Shown one piece after another: positions 1-8,721 of a stretch of DNA of 24,394 nucleotides. Source of the DNA: DATBIO01 sp036556965 (GTDB lineage Bacteria; Acidobacteriota; Vicinamibacteria; Fen-336); contig DATBIO010000257.1 in assembly GCA_036556965.1 (NCBI GenBank), forward strand, positions 1-24,394, read 5' to 3'. The notes under the pieces were generated by a model, which saw only the letters and a list, made by a program, of their open reading frames with translations, was not told where the DNA came from and ran no database searches. The position numbers and the translations under genes are program-made. Position 1 is the first letter of the stretch. Every line of letters begins with the position of its first letter.

Positions 1-2
1 GC

Positions 3-623
3 ACGCACCCGCAATGGCTCGGCGTGCGCGACCTGGTGCGGAACGGCCGCATCGGCCCGCTGCGCGGCCTCACCTGCACGTTCGCCTACTTCAACGAGGA
101 CCCCGCGAACGTGCGCCACGTGCCCGAATACGGGGGAGGCGCCCTCCTCGACATCGGCTGCTACCCGGTGACGGTGTCGAGGTTCCTGTTCGAGTCGGAG
201 CCCCTGCGCGTGGTGGCCGCCCTCGAGCGCGACCCGCGCTTCGGCACGGACCGCCTCGCCTCCGCCCTCCTGGACTTCGGGACCGGGCAGGCCACCTTCA
301 CCTGCGCCACCCAGCTCGTGCCCTACCAGCGCGTGCAGGTCCTCGGCGCGCGCGGGCGCATCGAGGTGGAGGTCCCCTTCAACGCGCCCGCCGACCGCCC
401 CTGCCGCGTGCTCGTGGACGACGGACGGGACCTCCTGGGCGGCGGCATCGAGGAGCTGGCCTTCGCGCCCTGCGACCAGTACGCCATCCAGGGCGACCTC
501 TTCGCGCGGGCCATCCTGGAGGACGGCGCGGTGCCCGTGCCCCTGGAGGACTCGCTACAGAACACCAGGGTGCTGGAGGCGCTCTTCCGGTCCGCGGCCT
601 CGGGAGGTTGGACGGAGCCCTAG
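3..623 (+). CDS. Gfo/Idh/MocA-family oxidoreductase, C-terminal part (5' end outside window)
   Basis: The reading frame is open from the left edge to a TAG at 621-623. It gives about 206 residues, the C-terminal domain of an NAD(P)-dependent sugar-type dehydrogenase. Supporting motifs are an HPQW segment right at the edge (usually part of YRxHPQW in this family) and GGGALLDIGCYPV around residue 45-57, the conserved substrate-side segment before the beta-sheet domain. Later segments such as FGTGQATF and GARGRIEVEVPFN fit that beta-sheet half. The N-terminal Rossmann domain lies outside the window, so substrate and cofactor cannot be judged. Family members oxidise or reduce sugars, inositols or related compounds in the cytoplasm. 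Family assignment is confident; the substrate is unknown. The gene ends 13 bases before the stop of the convergent lipoprotein gene. Confidence 0.85.
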   Translation, partial: THPQWLGVRDLVRNGRIGPLRGLTCTFAYFNEDPANVRHVPEYGGGALLDIGCYPVTVSRFLFESEPLRVVAALERDPRFGTDRLASALLDFGTGQATFTCATQLVPYQRVQVLGARGRIEVEVPFNAPADRPCRVLVDDGRDLLGGGIEELAFAPCDQYAIQGDLFARAILEDGAVPVPLEDSLQNTRVLEALFRSAASGGWTEP

Positions 624-636
624 GCGGGCCCGCGCG

Positions 637-1689
637 TCAGCGCGGCGCCGCCCTCCGCGCGCGCAGGTCGGCGTAATCGGGCATGTGCGCCTTGAGCCCG
701 CGCGAGGCGGTGGTCCGCGAGTAGCCGGCCACCAGCTGCTCGCTCCAGTGGTCCACCGAGAAGTCGAAGGGGTCCTTGGGGTCCTTGTCCACCAGCTCGA
801 GGTCGGTGCGGGCCATGGTCAGCTTGCCGAAGCGCAGCTCGCCCCCGCGCCAGTAGATGTGGTTGCGGGACACGGCCGCCGGCCGCAGGGGCTTCGGCGT
901 GCCCGAGCCGAAGGTCTGCACCAGCCGGTCGCCCTCCACGCGGACGGCGCTCACCTTCCCCCGGATGTGCGGAGGCGGCAGCATCAGCTGGGGGTCGAGG
1001 ATGAGGTCGTTGTCGTCCACCATCACGCCGTGGCCGGGCTCGACCTCCAGCATGTCGTCCATCTCGATCCCCAGCAGCTTCATCAGCGGCTTCACGGGGA
1101 GCCCGAACCCCTTGATGGACTTGGCATGGACGCGCAGGCGGCCGTCGGCCGTGGCCTCCACCGCGCCCTTGGTCTTGAAGGGGACGTCGATGTCCTTGTC
1201 CAGGACGCCCTCCTGCCGGAGCCGGCCCTCGTCGTCGGTGGAGATGCGCAGGCGCTTCACGTTCGAGTGGCCGCGGCCGAGCACGTGGTCCGTCATGAGC
1301 ACGTTGAGGGACCGCATGTCCATCGCGATCTCCGCGCTGTCCAGCACCACGACGTAGGTGCCCTTGTCGTCCAGGAACGGGATGTCGCTCTTGCCGGCGG
1401 GCAGGAAGCGGCCGCGGAGGTGGCGCACCCCGAGGACGATGTCCTCGGTGATGTGGAGGTCCACGTTCCTCATCTCCACCTCGACGGGCTGCCGCCCGGG
1501 GACGGGCTCCGGCGGGGGCGGCGGCGGGGGCAGCGGCCTCTCCACCGCGGCCACGGGGCTGATGGTGGGCGGCCCTTCCGGCTCCGCCGTGGCCGACGGC
1601 GAGGGAACGGGACCGCCAGCGGTGCCGGGCGGCGCCGCCCCCCGGCCGCAGGCGAAGGCCCCCACGAGCGCCAACGACACGAACCGCAT
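637..1689 (-). CDS. putative lipoprotein, conserved hypothetical
   Basis: I do not recognise a named family. The protein of about 350 residues starts MRFVSLALVGAFAC, a short signal peptide ending in a plausible though non-canonical lipobox (A-F-A-C, Cys14). A Pro/Ala-rich linker with a run of seven prolines follows at about residues 16-67. The remaining ~270 residues look like an alternating beta-rich domain with many short Asp/Val segments (for example VDLHITEDIVLGV and DLILDPQLMLPPP). The pattern loosely recalls extended lipid-binding folds such as DUF2993/LmeA, but that is only an impression. I chose the ATG at 1689; an in-frame GTG at 1710 would add seven residues before the hydrophobic segment. 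Neither start has a clear Shine-Dalgarno. The gene is divergent from the DUF444 gene. The predicted location is the cell envelope. Confidence 0.7.
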   Translation of the reverse strand: MRFVSLALVGAFACGRGAAPPGTAGGPVPSPSATAEPEGPPTISPVAAVERPLPPPPPPPEPVPGRQPVEVEMRNVDLHITEDIVLGVRHLRGRFLPAGKSDIPFLDDKGTYVVVLDSAEIAMDMRSLNVLMTDHVLGRGHSNVKRLRISTDDEGRLRQEGVLDKDIDVPFKTKGAVEATADGRLRVHAKSIKGFGLPVKPLMKLLGIEMDDMLEVEPGHGVMVDDNDLILDPQLMLPPPHIRGKVSAVRVEGDRLVQTFGSGTPKPLRPAAVSRNHIYWRGGELRFGKLTMARTDLELVDKDPKDPFDFSVDHWSEQLVAGYSRTTASRGLKAHMPDYADLRARRAAPR

Positions 1690-1810
1690 GACGTTGTGGA
1701 CCAGGGGCACGAAGCGTGCCAGCCGGAAGTCGGTGTGTCGGCTCGATCTCGGCGTCGGTTCAAGGGCTCCGCACGGCAGGAACTACATCGCGGCGCAGCC
1801 TCGGCGCCCG

Positions 1811-1839
1811 TTGTCGGCGCTGGCGAAATCCCGTAGTCT
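1811..1839 (+). promoter_or_regulatory. candidate promoter of the DUF444-spoVR unit
   Basis: TTGTCG (1811-1816) and TAGTCT (1834-1839) are separated by 17 bases and lie 28 bases before the ATG at 1868. This resembles a sigma-70 promoter. The same TAGTCT -10 word occurs before the xylF-like gene. The rest of the 1690-1867 spacer shows nothing else I can support. Confidence 0.45.
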
Positions 1840-1867
1840 GCGGCAGGGGCCTCCGAGGGCGCCGCAC

Positions 1868-2956
1868 ATGAGCGTCATGCTGCGAAAGATCGACCGCGAC
1901 GTGAAGCGGTTCAAGCAGATCGTCCGCGGCGTGATCAAGAAGGAGTTCCGAAAGTACCTCACCCAGGGCGAGCTGGTGGGGCGGCAGGGGCAGCACATCG
2001 TCTCCATCCCCCTGCCCCAGGTGGAGATCCCCCGCTTCCGCTTCAGCGCCAAGGAAGGGGGTGTGGGCCAGGGCGAGGGCGACGCGGGCGACGCCCTCGA
2101 CGGGCGCCCCGGCACCGAGCCCGGCCACCACATCCTCGAGGTGGAGGTGGGGCTGGACGAGCTGGCCGACATCCTGGGCGAGGAGCTGGAGCTGCCGCGC
2201 ATCCAGCCGCGCGGCCGCCGCTCCATCCCCACCGAGAAGCTGAAGTACTCCAACGTGCGCCGGGTGGGCCCGGAGAGCCTGCGCCACTTCAAGCGCACCT
2301 TCCGCGAGGCCCTGAAGCGCCAGCTCGCCACCGGGGTCTACGACCCCGTGAACCCCGTCATCGTCCCCATACGCGACGACCGCCGTTACCGCTCCTGGCA
2401 CGTGCGCGAGGTGCCGGAGAGCAACGCCGTCATCGTGCTCTGCATGGACGTGAGCGGGAGCATGGGCGACCAGCAGAAGGAGCTGGTGCGCATCACCGCC
2501 TTCTGGATCGACACCTGGCTGCGCAGCCAGTACAAGAACCTCGAGACCGTGTACGTGGTGCACGAGGCCTTCGCCAAGGAGGTGGACCAGCACACCTTCT
2601 ACCACCTGCGCGAGAGCGGGGGCACGCGCATCTCCACCGCCTACGAGCTGATCTCGTCCGTGGTGCAGGGCCGCTTCCCCGCGGAGTCCTGGAACGTCTA
2701 CCTCTTCCACTTCTCCGACGGCGAGAACGGCGACAGCCGGGACACCGAGGTGTGCATGGAGATGCTGGAGCGCGAGCTGCTGCCGCGCCTCAACCTCTTC
2801 GCCTTCGGCCAGGTGCGCTCCTCCTACGGCGGGGGGCGCTTCAAGTCGGACGTGGAGGAGGCCTTCCCCGGCGAGGAGAAGGTGGTGACCAGCGAGATCC
2901 GCGACCGCGACGAGATCTACGACGCCATCAAGAGGTTCCTGGGCAGGGGCCTGTGA
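1868..2956 (+). CDS. DUF444 family protein (YeaH/YhbH type, VWA-like)
   Basis: This protein of 362 residues matches the YeaH/YhbH family of stress and sporulation-associated proteins. The N-terminus (MSVMLRKIDRDVKRFKQIVR) and the middle IPTEKLKYSNVRRVGPE region are family-like. The C-terminal half is a von Willebrand A-like domain with a complete-looking metal site: DVSGSMG at 194-200, GGT at 251-253 and FSDGENGD at 282-289. The frame is open well upstream, but similarity begins at the ATG at 1868, so the upstream part is not real. In Enterobacteria yeaH follows yeaG (PrkA kinase) and works with the SpoVR homologue YcgB; here spoVR follows 64 bases downstream but no prkA precedes it. The biochemical role of the family is poorly defined. 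Family assignment is very confident. Confidence 0.93.
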   Translation: MSVMLRKIDRDVKRFKQIVRGVIKKEFRKYLTQGELVGRQGQHIVSIPLPQVEIPRFRFSAKEGGVGQGEGDAGDALDGRPGTEPGHHILEVEVGLDELADILGEELELPRIQPRGRRSIPTEKLKYSNVRRVGPESLRHFKRTFREALKRQLATGVYDPVNPVIVPIRDDRRYRSWHVREVPESNAVIVLCMDVSGSMGDQQKELVRITAFWIDTWLRSQYKNLETVYVVHEAFAKEVDQHTFYHLRESGGTRISTAYELISSVVQGRFPAESWNVYLFHFSDGENGDSRDTEVCMEMLERELLPRLNLFAFGQVRSSYGGGRFKSDVEEAFPGEEKVVTSEIRDRDEIYDAIKRFLGRGL

Positions 2957-3020
2957 CCCGGAGAGCCGCGGCACCGAGTGGCCGCCTTCGCCGTCCCCGT
3001 CGCCCTGTGCGGCCGAGCGA

Positions 3021-4502
3021 GTGAACCTCCCCCCCGACATCGAGCGCGCCCGGCACGAGATCGAGGCCCACGCCCGGCAGTACGGGCTCGACTTCTACGA
3101 CGTGGTCTTCGAGCTCCTCGACTACGACCAGCTCAACGAGATCGCCGCCTACGGCGGCTTCCCCACCCGCTACCCGCACTGGCGCTTCGGCATGGACTAC
3201 GAGGAGCTGTCCAAGACCTACTCCTGGGGCCTCTCCAAGATCTACGAGCTCGTCATCAACAACAACCCCGTCTACGCCTACCTCATGAAGTCCAACGCGC
3301 CCGTGGAGCAGAAGCTGGTCATGGCCCACGTCTTCGGCCACGCCGACTTCTTCAAGAACAACCTGTGGTTCAGCAAGACCAACCGGCGCATGATCGACGC
3401 CATGGCCAACCACGCCACCCGCGTGCGCGGGCACATCGACCGCCACGGGGTGGAGGTGGTGGAGGACTTCATCGACGCCTGCCTGAGCCTGGAGAACCTG
3501 ATCGACTACCACGGCCCCTTCATCGAGCGGCTGGAGCGGAAGAGCCGTGGGGAGGAGCCGGAGGCGGAGGCACGGGCGGTCCCGCGCCTGCCCAGCGGCC
3601 GCTCCTACATGGACCGCTACATCAACCCCCCCGCCTACCTCGAGGAGCAGAAGGCGCGCATCAGCGAGAAGGAGAAGCAGCGGCGCAAGGTTCCCGTGGA
3701 GCCCCAGCGCGACGTGTTGCAGTTCCTGCTCGACCACGCCCCCCTCGAGAACTGGGAGCGCGACGTGCTCTCCATCGTGCGCGAGGAGGCCTACTACTTC
3801 GCCCCCCAGGGCATGACCAAGGTGGCCAACGAGGGGTGGGCCGCCTACTGGCACAGCACGATCATGACCCAGCGCGCGCTCAGCGACTCCGAGGTGATCG
3901 ACTTCGCCGACCAGCACTCGGGGGCCCTGGCCATGGCCCCCGGGCGGCTGAACCCCTACAAGGTGGGCATCGAGCTCTTCCGCGAGATAGAGGAACGCTG
4001 GAACAAGGGCAAGTTCGGCAAGGAGTACGAGGAGTGCGACTCCCTGGAGGAGAGGCGGCGCTGGGACCGCAAGCTGGGCCTGGGCCGCCAGAAGATCTTC
4101 GAGGTGCGGAAGATCTACAACGACGTCATGTTCATCGACGCCTTCGTGGACCAGGAGTTCTGCGACCGTCTCAAGCTCTACAACTACGGCTACGACAGCC
4201 GCTCCGGCCGCTACGTCATCGTGGACCGTGACTGGAAGAAGGTGAAGCAGCGCCTGCTCTTCCAGCTCACCAACCTCGGCCAGCCCATCGTGCAGGTGAC
4301 GGACGCCAACTACGCCAACCGCGGCGAGCTCTACCTCAGCCACCGCTTCGAGGGGGTGCCCTTGGACTTCGAAAAAGCCCGCGACACGCTCATGAACCTG
4401 CACCGCGTGTGGCGGCGCCCGGTGCACCTCGAGACGGTGGACGACGACCGGGGGCGGCTGCTCACCTACGACGGCTCCGAGCACAAGAGCACCAAGCTGT
4501 GA
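3021..4502 (+). CDS. spoVR: SpoVR family protein
   Basis: The start is the GTG at 3021 and the protein has 493 residues, close to the usual length of about 480-510. SpoVR hallmarks are easy to see: YGLDFYDVVFELLDYDQ at 21-37, GGFPTRYPHWRFGMDYEEL at 45-63, the His-rich AHVFGHADFFKNN at 102-114, and PQGMTKVANEGWAAYWHST around 262-280. In Bacillus SpoVR is involved in spore cortex formation. In non-sporulating bacteria it is a conserved stress-associated protein linked to DUF444 and PrkA; its mechanism is not established. The gene follows the DUF444 gene on the same strand and overlaps the next gene by four bases (GTGA), so the three probably form one operon. Nothing suggests this organism sporulates. 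Symbol by family homology. Confidence 0.93.
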   Translation: MNLPPDIERARHEIEAHARQYGLDFYDVVFELLDYDQLNEIAAYGGFPTRYPHWRFGMDYEELSKTYSWGLSKIYELVINNNPVYAYLMKSNAPVEQKLVMAHVFGHADFFKNNLWFSKTNRRMIDAMANHATRVRGHIDRHGVEVVEDFIDACLSLENLIDYHGPFIERLERKSRGEEPEAEARAVPRLPSGRSYMDRYINPPAYLEEQKARISEKEKQRRKVPVEPQRDVLQFLLDHAPLENWERDVLSIVREEAYYFAPQGMTKVANEGWAAYWHSTIMTQRALSDSEVIDFADQHSGALAMAPGRLNPYKVGIELFREIEERWNKGKFGKEYEECDSLEERRRWDRKLGLGRQKIFEVRKIYNDVMFIDAFVDQEFCDRLKLYNYGYDSRSGRYVIVDRDWKKVKQRLLFQLTNLGQPIVQVTDANYANRGELYLSHRFEGVPLDFEKARDTLMNLHRVWRRPVHLETVDDDRGRLLTYDGSEHKSTKL

Positions 4503-4972
4503 GGAAGCGCTGGATGGTGCCGGCGGGGGTGGCCCTGGTCCTGGTGGCGGGAGGCGGCCTGCTCTCCATGGGCCCCCCGCGCCTGACCGCCGTCAACGCG
4601 GGCCTGGAGATCGAGTACCCCTGGCCGCGCGCGGCGGGGGCGGCCCTGGCCGCGGTGGGCGGCTTCCTGTTCGTGGTCGCGCAGAAGTCGTTCTGGGCGC
4701 GCCTGGCCGGCAGCGTGTTCGCCACCACCGCCCTGGCCGCCGCCATCCACCTCGGCGTCTACCGCATCCAGGCCGACGACCAGGGGCTGCTGGCCCGGGG
4801 CCTGCTCGGGTCCACGCGCGTCGCCTGGCGGGAGGTGAAGACGGTCAACGCCTCGCCGGGCCTGCTCCAGGTCACGGGCTCGGGCACGGTGGTGAAGGTG
4901 GACACCACCGACTACCGGCCGGAGCAGCGCGCGGCCCTGGACCGGACGGTGGCCCGCCGCCTGCGGGAGTAG
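4499..4972 (+). CDS. small membrane protein with possible PH-like C-terminal domain
   Basis: The GTG at 4499 overlaps the spoVR stop codon (GTGA, 4499-4502), implying translational coupling. The frame is open further upstream, but that part lies over spoVR and is not real; an internal ATG at 4514 is the alternative start. The protein has 157 residues. Three hydrophobic segments lie at about 7-24, 45-62 and 67-86. A soluble tail follows (YRIQADDQGLLARGLLG, then VAWREVKTV, then a C-terminal amphipathic helix PEQRAALDRTVARRL). That order of beta strands and a last helix is reminiscent of small bacterial PH domains, where an AWREV segment is common, but the similarity is weak. The function is unknown. 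Its position suggests a membrane partner for the DUF444/SpoVR pair. Confidence 0.72.
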   Translation: MRKRWMVPAGVALVLVAGGGLLSMGPPRLTAVNAGLEIEYPWPRAAGAALAAVGGFLFVVAQKSFWARLAGSVFATTALAAAIHLGVYRIQADDQGLLARGLLGSTRVAWREVKTVNASPGLLQVTGSGTVVKVDTTDYRPEQRAALDRTVARRLRE

Positions 4973-4986
4973 CCCGGCGGCGGAAC

Positions 4987-5007
4987 GAGGACGCCCGGGG
5001 CGTCCTC
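4987..5007. terminator. 9-bp hairpin after the spoVR unit
   Basis: GAGGACGCC, a CGG loop, then GGCGTCCTC forms a perfect 9-bp stem starting 15 bases after the stop codon at 4972. No T-tract follows on either strand, so termination is inferred from position between convergent genes and from stem strength. Confidence 0.5.
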
Positions 5008-5013
5008 CGGAGC

Positions 5014-5138
5014 GGTGCGCGCGGAGCGAGGACGCCTCATTCGCGTCTTCCGCAGCGGAGCGTCTCCTCCGTCGCCGAGCGCGGGCTCCGCCCGCGCGAG
5101 CCCGCTCGAAAGAAGGTACGCGCGGAGCGAGGACGCCT
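5014..5138. repeat. near-identical 24-base direct repeat pair with extra hairpins in a convergent spacer
   Basis: The 24 bases at 5014-5037 (key part GCGGAGCGAGGACGCCT) recur at 5115-5138 with one mismatch. A related shorter copy, GGAACGAGGACGCC, begins at 4982 within the adjacent hairpin region. The first copy can pair with GCGTCTTC at 5043-5050 (8 bp with one G-T). A 7-bp hairpin, GCGCGGG / CCCGCGC, lies at 5079-5085 and 5091-5097. No open frame across 4973-5141 looks coding. The spacer therefore holds repeated GAGGACGCC words and several stem-loops between two converging units. Confidence 0.6.
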
Positions 5139-5141
5139 ACT

Positions 5142-5582
5142 TCAGATGAACAGGTGCTCGTCGTCGCGGTAGCGGCGACCGCGGCCCTTGACCGGGGCCT
5201 CCAGCGACCCGAGCGTGCGGTAGACGTTCAGGCCGCGCCGCGCGCTGCGCCACAGCGCGGACACCGCCCCCACGGAGCGGAAGGGACGCCGCAGGGAGCG
5301 GGCCACCTCGCGCCGGGCCTCGTCCACGCGGTCGCGGCCGGTGGCCACGGCTTCCTGCAGGCGCTGCACCTGCAAGGCCGCGACCTCGGAGACGGTGGCC
5401 ATGTTGCGTGCCACCTCGTTGACGTTGTCGATGACGGGGCGCAGCTCGCGGCTCACGCCTCGCTGGATGCCCTGGAACCGCTTGAACAGCCGCCACCCGC
5501 TGAGGCCCAGGCCGGCGATGAAGGCCAGCTGGGCGAGGGAGCCCAGCGCGATCAGCCCCAGCAGCGCCACCCCCGTGTCCAT
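5142..5582 (-). CDS. small membrane-anchored coiled-coil protein (DUF948-like)
   Basis: The protein has 146 residues. One N-terminal hydrophobic segment (about residues 5-30, GVALLGLIALGSLAQLAFIA) is followed by a long charged helical region (about 33-100) with heptad-like hydrophobics. That layout resembles DUF948 proteins and other short membrane-tethered coiled coils. The C-terminus is basic and ends RYRDDEHLFI. A GGAGGAGGG Shine-Dalgarno lies about ten bases before the ATG at 5582. It is the last gene of the mla unit, 22 bases after the YtxH-like gene. The function is unknown. A structural or scaffolding role at the inner membrane is a guess from position and architecture only. Confidence 0.75.
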   Translation of the reverse strand: MDTGVALLGLIALGSLAQLAFIAGLGLSGWRLFKRFQGIQRGVSRELRPVIDNVNEVARNMATVSEVAALQVQRLQEAVATGRDRVDEARREVARSLRRPFRSVGAVSALWRSARRGLNVYRTLGSLEAPVKGRGRRYRDDEHLFI

Positions 5583-5604
5583 GGCCTCGCCGCCCTCCTC
5601 CGGG

Positions 5605-5922
5605 CTACGACTCCCGGTCCTTCTCGTCCCGGTACGCCTCGCGCCCGGCGTCGACGGCGGCGTGGAAGCGCTCGCGCCGCGACTGGAGGTGGGCGCGGCC
5701 CTTCTCCACGTAGGTGCCGGCGTCGTCCATGATCTCGCGGGCCCGCACGCGCGCCTTGTCCTTGAACTCCTTGCCCTTCTCGCGACCCTGGCGCACCTTC
5801 TCGTTCACGATGTCGCGGGTCTCGGGGCCGGTGCGCGGCGCGTAGAGGAGGGCCAGCGCGGCGCCCGCCGCGGCACCCACCACGAAGGCCAGGAAGGTAT
5901 GGGATCCCGAATCGTCGCTCAT
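5605..5922 (-). CDS. YtxH-like domain protein
   Basis: The protein has 105 residues. An Ala/Gly-rich hydrophobic segment at about 10-27 is directly followed by LLYAPRTGPETRD at 25-37, the signature of YtxH-like proteins (LlaPksGkeTR). The remaining 65 residues are a highly charged helix rich in Lys, Arg and Glu. The start ATG at 5922 has an AGAGGAG Shine-Dalgarno at proper spacing. YtxH proteins are small membrane-anchored stress or envelope proteins without known catalytic activity. It lies 34 bases downstream of the mlaD-like gene on the same strand, so co-transcription with the lipid transporter is likely. Confidence 0.85.
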   Translation of the reverse strand: MSDDSGSHTFLAFVVGAAAGAALALLYAPRTGPETRDIVNEKVRQGREKGKEFKDKARVRAREIMDDAGTYVEKGRAHLQSRRERFHAAVDAGREAYRDEKDRES

Positions 5923-5956
5923 CTCATCTCCTCTGCGGCAAGCCGCTCGTCACAGG

Positions 5957-7012
5957 TTAGAACAGCGCGAGCTTTATCCGCAAGTACTTGCGCGGATCCT
6001 TGCGGATGTCGCCGATCAGCGCGCGCATCTCCTGGCTGGCCCCGTTGAGGTTGTCGTAGAGGGCGGGGTCGTTGACCAGGCGCCCGGCGGTGCCCTCGCC
6101 CTTCTCCAGACGCGCCGCCAGGGCGTCGAGGCGGGCCGCCGCGCTGTCGAGCTTCTGGTAGAGGGCCTCGTCCTGCAGCAGCTTGCCCGCGGTGCCCTGC
6201 CCCTTCTGGAGACGGGAGGCCACCTCGCCCAGGCTGTGGCTGACCGCCTTGAGCTCCGCCACCATCTGCTCGTCCTTGGACAGCACGCCCAGCGGCCCCT
6301 GGCCCGCCTCCACGCGCGCGATCACGGCCTCCAGGCCGCGCGCGGAAGAGGCGATCTGCCCGGACATCTCGCGGTCGTTGAGGAGGCGTCCCAGGGGGCC
6401 GGCCTCCGATTCCAGCTTGGCCGTCACGACCTGCAGCCGCGCGCTGACGTCCACCATCCGCTGGTACAGCTCCTCGTCGCGCAGGGCCTTGCCCAGCGTC
6501 CCCTCCCCCGCGTCCATGCGCGAGAGGATCCGGCGCAGGTGGGTGGTGGACTCGGAGGCGTCGCTGAGCAGGCTCTTGAACGGGTCCTCGGCGTCCGCGG
6601 TGAGGTAGCCCCCGTCCTGGATGGGGGCCCCGCGGGTGGCGCCGGTGATGTCCACCGCCTTCTCGCCGAGCAGCCCGAGCGCGCCCAGGGTGGCCCGGCT
6701 CTCGGTGGTGACGCGGTCCTGCACGCGCCGGTCGATGGACATGGTGACCTCCACCATCCCGCGCGCGCCCGCGCCCGCGAAGTCCACCTCCTTCACCGTG
6801 CCCACCTCCACCCCCCCCACGCGCACGGGGGCGCCGGGCTTGAGCCCGTTGACGTCGGACATGAGGGCCTTCAGCTCGTACTTGCGGCCGAAGAGCACCC
6901 CGCCCCCGCTCCCGATGTAGAGGACGGTGACCGCCAGCACGATCAGGCTCAGGATGACCACCACCCCCACGCGCAGCTCCGTCCAGGTGAGCGCCTGCGA
7001 CCGGTCCGCCAT
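5957..7012 (-). CDS. mlaD: MlaD-like MCE-domain lipid transport protein with 34-residue repeats
   Basis: The protein has 351 residues. It contains an N-terminal membrane anchor (about 14-33), then an MCE domain (about 42-125) with the typical YELKALMSDVNGLKPGAPVRVGGVEVG and LGLLGEKAVDIT segments. A long C-terminal region follows, made of five head-to-tail 34-residue repeats (169-338), ending DPRKYLRIKLALF. MCE proteins of the Mla system form hexameric rings in the periplasm and pass phospholipids between the inner-membrane ABC complex and the outer membrane. The gene sits 82 bases after mlaF, with a GGGAGGG Shine-Dalgarno before the ATG at 7012. E. coli MlaD is about 180 residues; the extra length here is the repeat region. 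No mlaC or mlaB is nearby. Symbol by family homology. Confidence 0.92.
   Translation of the reverse strand: MADRSQALTWTELRVGVVVILSLIVLAVTVLYIGSGGGVLFGRKYELKALMSDVNGLKPGAPVRVGGVEVGTVKEVDFAGAGARGMVEVTMSIDRRVQDRVTTESRATLGALGLLGEKAVDITGATRGAPIQDGGYLTADAEDPFKSLLSDASESTTHLRRILSRMDAGEGTLGKALRDEELYQRMVDVSARLQVVTAKLESEAGPLGRLLNDREMSGQIASSARGLEAVIARVEAGQGPLGVLSKDEQMVAELKAVSHSLGEVASRLQKGQGTAGKLLQDEALYQKLDSAAARLDALAARLEKGEGTAGRLVNDPALYDNLNGASQEMRALIGDIRKDPRKYLRIKLALF
5999..6508 (-). repeat. five tandem 34-residue (102-base) coding repeats in the MlaD-like protein
   Basis: The repeat starts GEG, EAG, GQG, GQG and GEG fall at residues 169, 203, 237, 271 and 305, an exact period of 34. The consensus is GxG(T/P)xGxLxxDxxLYxxL, followed by a roughly 16-residue amphipathic helix ending in a basic pair. 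A degenerate preceding unit is visible at about 146-168. Confidence 0.9.
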
Positions 7013-7094
7013 GTGTCCCTCCCGTTAGGAGAGCGGGGACGGACGCCCCGCCTCCGAGTGGTCCGCCTTCCCGCGCGCGGCCCCTGCCCCCACG

Positions 7095-7888
<794 letters not shown>

Positions 7889-7889
<1 letters not shown>

Positions 7890-8713
7890 CACTTCACCGG
7901 GAAGATCAGGAGGAGCAGCTTGGTCATGAAGAAGTCGCTGGAGAGGATGAGCACGGAGCCCACCACCACCGAGCGCGTGGTGGACTTGCCCACGCCCTGC
8001 GTCCCTCCCTTGGTGGTGAGGCCCATGTAGCAGCCGACGGAGGCCAGGATGAAGCCGAACATCACGGGCTTGGTGAGGCCCATGACGAGGTCGTTGAGGA
8101 CGAGGGCGTTGCCCACGGAGCGCCAGTAGAACTCCCAGGAGAGCTTCAGGTTGAAGATGCTGATGAGGCTGCCCCCGAAGATGCCCAGGGTGTCGGAGAT
8201 CACCGTCATCACCGGCACCATGACCAGGCCGGCGGCCAGGCGCGGCGCCACCAGCTTGCGCACGGGGTCGGTTCCGAGCACGCGCAGGGCGTCGATCTGC
8301 TGGGTCACCACCATCGAGCCCAGCTCCGCGGCCATGCCCGAGCCCACGCGGCCCGTGATCATGAGGGCGGTGAGGACGGGGCCCAGCTCGCGCACCATGG
8401 ACACGCAGACCAGGCGCCCGACGTAGGGGCGCGCGCCGAAGGCGTCCAGGCTGGCCGCGGACTGGAGGGCCAGCACCATGCCCGTGAACATCCCCGTCAG
8501 CACCACGATGGACAGCGACTGCACGCCCAGCATGTCCATCTGCGCGATCACGTCGCGCGTGTAGCGCGGCCGGCTGGTGAGCGCGCTCAGCCCGCGCCAG
8601 GAGAGGAGGGCGTATTCCTGGACCCCGAGGACGGCCTGCTGGAAGCGGGTCAGGAGCCGGCGGCCGAGGCTGCGCAGGAGCTGCCGCGTGCGGCCGGCCA
8701 TGGGGAAGGCCAT
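7889..8713 (-). CDS. mlaE: MlaE-family permease
   Basis: The protein has 274 residues and matches MlaE/YrbE permeases in length and motifs: QSLSIVVLTGMFTGMVLALQ at 65-84, VRELGPVLTALMITGRVGSGMAAELGSM in the middle, then TQQIDALRVLGTDPVRKLVAPR. These are the conserved cytoplasmic and membrane elements of the family. About five hydrophobic segments are visible. It forms the membrane channel of the lipid transporter with MlaF. It is the first gene of the - strand unit. A perfect TATAAT lies eight bases before the ATG at 8713; an internal ATG at 8701 is a second possible start. Confidence 0.94.
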
Positions 8714-8721
8714 TCGCGACG

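Noticed and set aside
1358..1867. Upstream extension of the DUF444 frame
   Set aside because: It runs antisense through the lipoprotein gene and the promoter; family similarity begins at the ATG at 1868.
2928..4484. Long minus-strand open frame of 518 residues over spoVR
   Set aside because: Its composition is shadow-like (many Val, His, Leu, Asp) and spoVR on the other strand is unmistakable.
5014..5138. Direct repeats as a CRISPR array
   Set aside because: Only two near-complete units, the interval is not spacer-like, and no cas genes are present.
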